A stretch of DNA of 64,000 nt, taken from contig JARJHS010000002.1 in NCBI GenBank assembly GCA_029269725.1, forward strand, positions 124,001-188,000, read 5' to 3'. The DNA comes from Pollutibacter soli (GTDB lineage: Bacteria > Bacteroidota > Bacteroidia > Chitinophagales > Chitinophagaceae). Both the position numbers and the translations under genes were made by a program. Below are positions 60,536 through 64,000 of this stretch, one piece after another (the stretch's first letter is position 1; every line of letters begins with the position of its first letter). A model generated the notes under the pieces. The model was not told where the DNA came from, did not search any database, and was given only the letters and a program-made list of their open reading frames with translations.

Positions 60536-61441
60536 ATGATGAATATTTTCCGAAGCACTGTTTTTTTAACGATTATCGTTAGTATAGGTTTCGTTTCACC
60601 AATGAAGTCTGCAGCACAGGCAGGATCGCGTTATGATGAAACGATTGATGCCTGGCGAATTAAACGGCTTGCTGAGTTAAAGGCTGAGAATGGATGGCTG
60701 AATCTTGCAGGTTTATACTGGCTGGAGCCAGGAAAAAACACGATGGGACAAAGTCCGAAGAATGATTTTGTATGCGAGTTGCCAAATATGCCGGTAACTG
60801 CCGGCTTTTTTACTTTAAAAAAGGGAAAGGTGTATTGGAATAGTGCTGGCGGTGTTGAGGTAAAGATGCTTGACAAACCAGTAAAGAAAGCAATAATTTT
60901 TGAAAATGGTCGACCGGTTCCGGTATTGAATATGGGTTCATTTCGTTGGAACATCATCAGGAGAGATGATAAGTTGGGAGTGAGACTGAGAGACCTGAAT
61001 CATCCGGGCATGAAAGCATTTGATAAACTACCCTACTTTCCAACAGATACGACCTGGCGTTTAGATGCAAAATTTGTAGCTGGTAATAATGACAGCGTGA
61101 TGATCTCCAACATGATTGGCCAGACGCATGCCCAGCATTCGCCCGGCAAACTTTATTTTAAAGTAGGAGACAAAGAATATTCGTTGGATGCATTGGAAAG
61201 TGGAAAGGAAGATCTGTTTATCATCTTCGCAGATCATACTAACGGAAATGAAACGTATGCCTCCGGCAGATATCTCTATGTCCCAAAGGCTGATGCTGAT
61301 GGAATGATTGAACTGGATTTTAATAAGGCGATCAATCCGCCCTGCGTATTTACTCCTTTTGCCACCTGCCCCATTCCACCCCGGCAAAACAGGTTGCCCT
61401 TTGCCGTTAGTGCAGGCGAGAAGATGATTGAGAAGAAGTAA
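60536..61441 (+). CDS. DUF1684 domain protein, exported
   Basis: The 301-aa product has a signal peptide (FLTIIVSIGFVSPMKSAAQA) and then the DUF1684 pattern: WRIKRLAELKAENGWLNLAG with LYWLEPGKN, RDDKLGVRLRD, AFDKLPYFPTDTTWR and a C-terminal NPPCVFTPFATCPIPPRQNR, where cysteines and prolines are conserved. Function of DUF1684 is unknown. It is monocistronic; a GGCAACAGG inverted repeat follows about 70 bp past its end. Confidence 0.9.
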   Translation: MMNIFRSTVFLTIIVSIGFVSPMKSAAQAGSRYDETIDAWRIKRLAELKAENGWLNLAGLYWLEPGKNTMGQSPKNDFVCELPNMPVTAGFFTLKKGKVYWNSAGGVEVKMLDKPVKKAIIFENGRPVPVLNMGSFRWNIIRRDDKLGVRLRDLNHPGMKAFDKLPYFPTDTTWRLDAKFVAGNNDSVMISNMIGQTHAQHSPGKLYFKVGDKEYSLDALESGKEDLFIIFADHTNGNETYASGRYLYVPKADADGMIELDFNKAINPPCVFTPFATCPIPPRQNRLPFAVSAGEKMIEKK

Positions 61442-61509
61442 GTGGTAAGTGGGAAACAGCCCGTGGGTAGAGGTGGTTGTTTGGATTCACTAATGACAAT
61501 CATGTTTTA

Positions 61510-61640
61510 GGCAACAGGCAGCAGGCAAGAGATTAAAGCAGTCAGCGACTATTATTTCAACCAGGATTAATTTGAACATTATATTTTAAATGCATTTCTC
61601 AGGTGCTTTTGGTCTTTAAAATTATCTGCTGCCTGTTGCC
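61510..61640. repeat. Inverted repeat, 15-bp perfect arms
   Basis: GGCAACAGGCAGCAG (61510-61524) and CTGCTGCCTGTTGCC (61626-61640) are exact complements, 101 bp apart, in the 279-bp gap between the DUF1684 gene and the next epimerase. The arms belong to the GGCAGCAG repeat family also seen after the stops at 49622, 58479 and 59119. Confidence 0.75.
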
Positions 61641-61720
61641 TGGCTGTTCAAACAATGAACAACAAACTGTGAACTTTCAGTAAATTCATGTTCCATAAAG
61701 AATTGCGAAAACCCGAACAT

Positions 61721-62611
61721 ATGAAACGCCGGACATTTATTCAGCAATCATCAATGGCATCCCTGGCACTGCTCGGTAGAATGCCGAAAGAAAAACTTAA
61801 ACTTTCTTTTTCTACTCTTGGTTGTCCTGAATGGAGCTTCGACCAGATTGTAAAATTTGCAGTTCAACATGGCTACAGCGGACTCGAAATCCGGGGTATT
61901 CAAAAGGAGATGGACCTCTCTAAAGCTGCGCCATTCAAATCTCCGGAGGCGCTTAAGGAAACACTCAGATTGATGCGGGACAACAAACTGGTGTTTGTGA
62001 ATCTCGGTGCTTCTGCTGCAATGCACCATGCCGCCCCCGCAACACGTGCAAAAAATCTTGATGAAGCAAAAAGACTCACTGATCTTGCGGAACAATTAAG
62101 CTGTCCCTATATCCGCGTATTTCCCGATCATTTTCCAAAGGACCAGGATCGGGAGAAAACCATCGAACTGATGGTGAGCGGTTTAAAAGAGTTGGGTGAC
62201 TATGCTAACAATACGTCAGTCACTGTTTTGATGGAAACCCATGGCGATCTTGTTTATGCAGATGATATTGTGAATGTGATGCAGTTAGCGAATCATAAAA
62301 AAGTAGCCCTGGTTTATGATATGGTGAACATGTGGCGGATCACCCGCGAGGCTCCCGGTGTGGTTTACCCGAAATTGAAGTCCTGGATACGCCACGCCCA
62401 TATCAAGGATTTAAATATTGTCGAGGGAAATAAACCCTCATATGTTTTATTGGGCAAAGGTGAAGCACCTGTTAAGGAAACAATTGAATTGCTGAAAAAA
62501 GGCGGATATAAGGGGTTCTACAGTTTTGAATGGGAGAAACTTTGGCACCCGGAGATTGCAGATCCGGAAATTGCGATTGCAGATTACGTTAGGGTAATGA
62601 AGACACTTTAG
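61721..62611 (+). CDS. Exported sugar phosphate isomerase/epimerase, Tat-type signal
   Basis: I start at MKRRTFIQQSSMASLALLG (61721), which has a twin-arginine motif; the frame from 61688 adds 11 residues. The 296-aa product is an AP2Ec TIM barrel: FSTLGCPEWSFDQIVKFA, GYSGLEIRG, VLMETHGDLV, LVYDMVNMW, WIRHAHIKD and GFYSFEWEKLW, with Glu, Asp and His as likely metal ligands. A Tat signal implies folding with its cofactor before export. Its substrate is unknown. Only distantly similar to the protein at 56206. Confidence 0.88.
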   Translation: MKRRTFIQQSSMASLALLGRMPKEKLKLSFSTLGCPEWSFDQIVKFAVQHGYSGLEIRGIQKEMDLSKAAPFKSPEALKETLRLMRDNKLVFVNLGASAAMHHAAPATRAKNLDEAKRLTDLAEQLSCPYIRVFPDHFPKDQDREKTIELMVSGLKELGDYANNTSVTVLMETHGDLVYADDIVNVMQLANHKKVALVYDMVNMWRITREAPGVVYPKLKSWIRHAHIKDLNIVEGNKPSYVLLGKGEAPVKETIELLKKGGYKGFYSFEWEKLWHPEIADPEIAIADYVRVMKTL

Positions 62612-62961
62612 GGAGAATACAGAATACGGGATACTGGGGCGGAGGGCATTGGTGAAAACATGCCTAAAATATAAATCTCTTCGTTATAGAAGTTCTTGCA
62701 ATTCTTATTTCGCCATTTGTCCTTCGGACTTGGTATAAAAAGTCCTTCGGCCTGGTCAACAACCTTTACGGGGAGGAGAAATACACGCGGAGACCGCGGA
62801 AGGAAGGCTGAAAACCATCTACAAATCAATTGCTCTCCTTAATTTTTAAAAAGCCAACCACAGAAACTACCTTAAAATAAAAAAGCAATCAGCGATGATT
62901 GCTATACATTGATATTTTGCACTGAAGCATTCTGCCTCCTGACTCCTGCCTGCTTACTCTT
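62612..62961. other. Intergenic region, 350 bp
   Basis: Between convergent genes. GAATACAGAATACGGGATAC-type iterations follow the epimerase stop (62612-62635), like those near 55910, and CTCCTGACTCCTGCCTGC (62937 on) lies at the far end. The terminator at 62871-62902 is listed separately. No gene is supported. Confidence 0.5.
62871..62902 (-). terminator. Terminator of the 109-aa gene
   Basis: GCAATCA (62885-62891) pairs with TGATTGC (62896-62902) around the loop GCGA, a stable tetraloop type. On the minus strand a TTTTTTATTTT tract follows, so it ends the transcript of the gene that stops at 62962. Confidence 0.75.
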
Positions 62962-63291
62962 CTACGACATCAGCTTTTCCTTCATGAAAGCATAAGGGTC
63001 AATAGAGAAATAATTGTCCTTTACTTCCGGAAGCTCCTCGCTGAGATCAAGTTCGAGAAAACTGTTGGATTCCCTGATCTGCCAGAGATATAGAGGTTTG
63101 TCGGTGTCCGGGTGTTCATATACTTCTGGAATGAGTTCCTGTATCAATCCGTTCCAGCACGCTTCTTCCAGTTGTTCTTCGGGTGAAAGATTGTCTGGTT
63201 TTCCGTTTTCATTCCGGTTGTGATACTGCCTTGCTGTGAAACTGTTTCCTTTCAACAGCAGGATTTCCTGTTGTGCCTGCCTGTTTCCCAT
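62962..63291 (-). CDS. Hypothetical protein, 109 aa
   Basis: A soluble acidic protein without signal peptide or membrane segment. I recognise no domain. Notable pieces are SPEEQLEEACWNGLIQELIPE and PLYLWQIRESNSFLELDLSEE. A rho-independent terminator downstream on the same strand supports it as a real gene. Confidence 0.65.
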   Translation of the reverse strand: MGNRQAQQEILLLKGNSFTARQYHNRNENGKPDNLSPEEQLEEACWNGLIQELIPEVYEHPDTDKPLYLWQIRESNSFLELDLSEELPEVKDNYFSIDPYAFMKEKLMS

Positions 63292-63739
63292 CTTGTGTAA
63301 ATTTTCAGTTCATTATTATTGTTAAGACATCATTTCCTATACGAAAGTGACACCTGTGATCTGAAAAAATTTGTTAAACCATGAACCGAAAAATGGGTGT
63401 TGAATCCTGCTTCAGTCAGTTTTACAAATCTTCATGTAAATATGGATCAATTGTAATGCCCGCTCCATAACCAATCTTGTGGAGAATGAGAACCCCGGAA
63501 TTGTTTATTTTTTTTCCAATTCCGTAGTTATTCAGCCACAGTTGGCTGGTTGACAGTAAGAACTACAGTGGAAACGTATATGGGAAAATAAATATTGCAA
63601 ACAAATCTATTTATTAACCCCGCTGAACTCATATCGGGAAAACTAGCCAATGATTTATTTGCCCGTACAGATAAATGGCTGAAACTTTGCAGGTTGGAAA
63701 TATCTGAATCTATTATTCATCAATATATAAATTAATGTT
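63292..63739. other. Intergenic region, 448 bp, with two hairpins
   Basis: Divergent promoters for the 109-aa gene and the CBM48-like gene should lie here. CGGAATTG (63496-63503) pairs with CAATTCCG (63517-63524) around a T-rich loop. CAGCCA/TGGCTG forms a short hairpin with loop CAGT at about 63533-63548. No further structure is evident. Confidence 0.5.
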
Positions 63740-64000
63740 ATGAGTAAGAAAGTAAAATTTATTCTGGCGGCAGAAATTGTTGCCAATGCTACTGAGTGTT
63801 TGTTACTGGGAGAATTCAATAATTGGGATAAAGAGAATGGCTTTACACTGAAAAAAGGCAAAGACGGTTCTTTCCAGACAACCGTTGATCTGGAAGAAGG
63901 TCGCACTTATGAATATCGATACCTGCTGAATGATGGTCGCTGGGTAAATGATGGTAACGCGCAATACTACAGCCCCGTCCCAGGTCTATATGTAGATAAT
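63740..64000 (+). CDS. Glycogen-binding (CBM48/AMPK-beta-like) domain protein, truncated by the window end
   Basis: The frame runs open to the last base, so only the first 87 residues are visible. ECLLLGEFNNWDKENGF, FQTTVDLEEGRTYEYRYLLN and GRWVNDGNAQYYSPVPGL form an early-set carbohydrate-binding module of the AMPK-beta/CBM48 type, where the Trp and Asn residues contact glucan. Whether a catalytic domain follows cannot be seen. In this phylum such short stand-alone modules are common. The ATG is preceded by AT-rich sequence. Confidence 0.85.
   Translation, partial: MSKKVKFILAAEIVANATECLLLGEFNNWDKENGFTLKKGKDGSFQTTVDLEEGRTYEYRYLLNDGRWVNDGNAQYYSPVPGLYVDN

Noticed and set aside
1-64000. CRISPR array, prophage, integrase or complete insertion sequence
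   Set aside because: No regularly spaced repeats with unique spacers, no phage structural genes and no transposase or integrase were found on either strand.

Overview
The window looks like chromosomal DNA of a Bacteroidota bacterium, most likely a Chitinophagaceae-type soil or freshwater lineage. The phylum is supported by a TonB-dependent receptor with an N-terminal STN-like domain, two DUF4249 lipoproteins, a split KdpD with a porin inside the kdp operon, MG2-type surface proteins, and several promoters of the phylum-specific TAnnTTTG type (the clearest lies in front of tRNA-Phe). The family is inferred from gene content only. There are no rRNA genes, CRISPR arrays, intact insertion sequences or prophage.

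Layout. 1-9.2 kb: mostly minus-strand housekeeping genes: an unknown protein, a PIF1-like helicase with a C-terminal HTH, a RidA / small unknown / aminotransferase / TraB-GumN run, OsmC on the plus strand, then manC and kdsD (GDP-mannose and Kdo precursors). 9.4-15.4 kb: recQ and a large GH63-like glucosidase converge on a repeat element, followed by tRNA-Phe and a decayed copy of its 3' half and terminator. 15.4-22.8 kb: an NHL-repeat lipoprotein, an NtrC-type response regulator, and a decaying GlcNAc/chitin block (NagX-like acyltransferase pseudogene, frameshifted ChbG-like deacetylase, intact GH20 hexosaminidase). 23.1-31.5 kb: a complete potassium-uptake operon: a 27-residue membrane peptide, kdpF, kdpA, kdpB, kdpC, porin, a kinase-less KdpD and a separate histidine kinase. 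No KdpE lies beside it; the NtrC-type regulator 4.8 kb upstream is the best candidate partner.

31.6-41 kb: a GxxExxY protein with a missing start codon, then a 1793-1806 residue protein joining two alpha/beta-hydrolase modules, a CHAT caspase-like protease and a TPR-like tail. This is the most interesting gene in the window. Next come an ArsR/SRPBCC pair with two near-identical operators and a phosphodiesterase-alkaline phosphatase fusion. 41-49.6 kb: an outer-membrane cluster (secreted unknown, TonB receptor, two DUF4249 lipoproteins with the corpse of a third between them, and an MG2/plug-like exported protein). 50-64 kb: scattered single genes: DJ-1/PfpI, an orphan MacB-type permease, FkbM methyltransferase with a GNAT-like partner, two exported sugar isomerase/epimerases, an arginyltransferase-like protein, a P-loop-less AAA fragment, DUF1684, and the start of a glycogen-binding (CBM48-like) protein.

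A recurring theme is short-iteration inverted repeats directly after stop codons. One family is built from AACGTAGAACGTT units, another from GGCAGCAG / GGCAGGAG units. In several places the repeat itself supplies the stop codon and reshapes the C-terminus of the gene.
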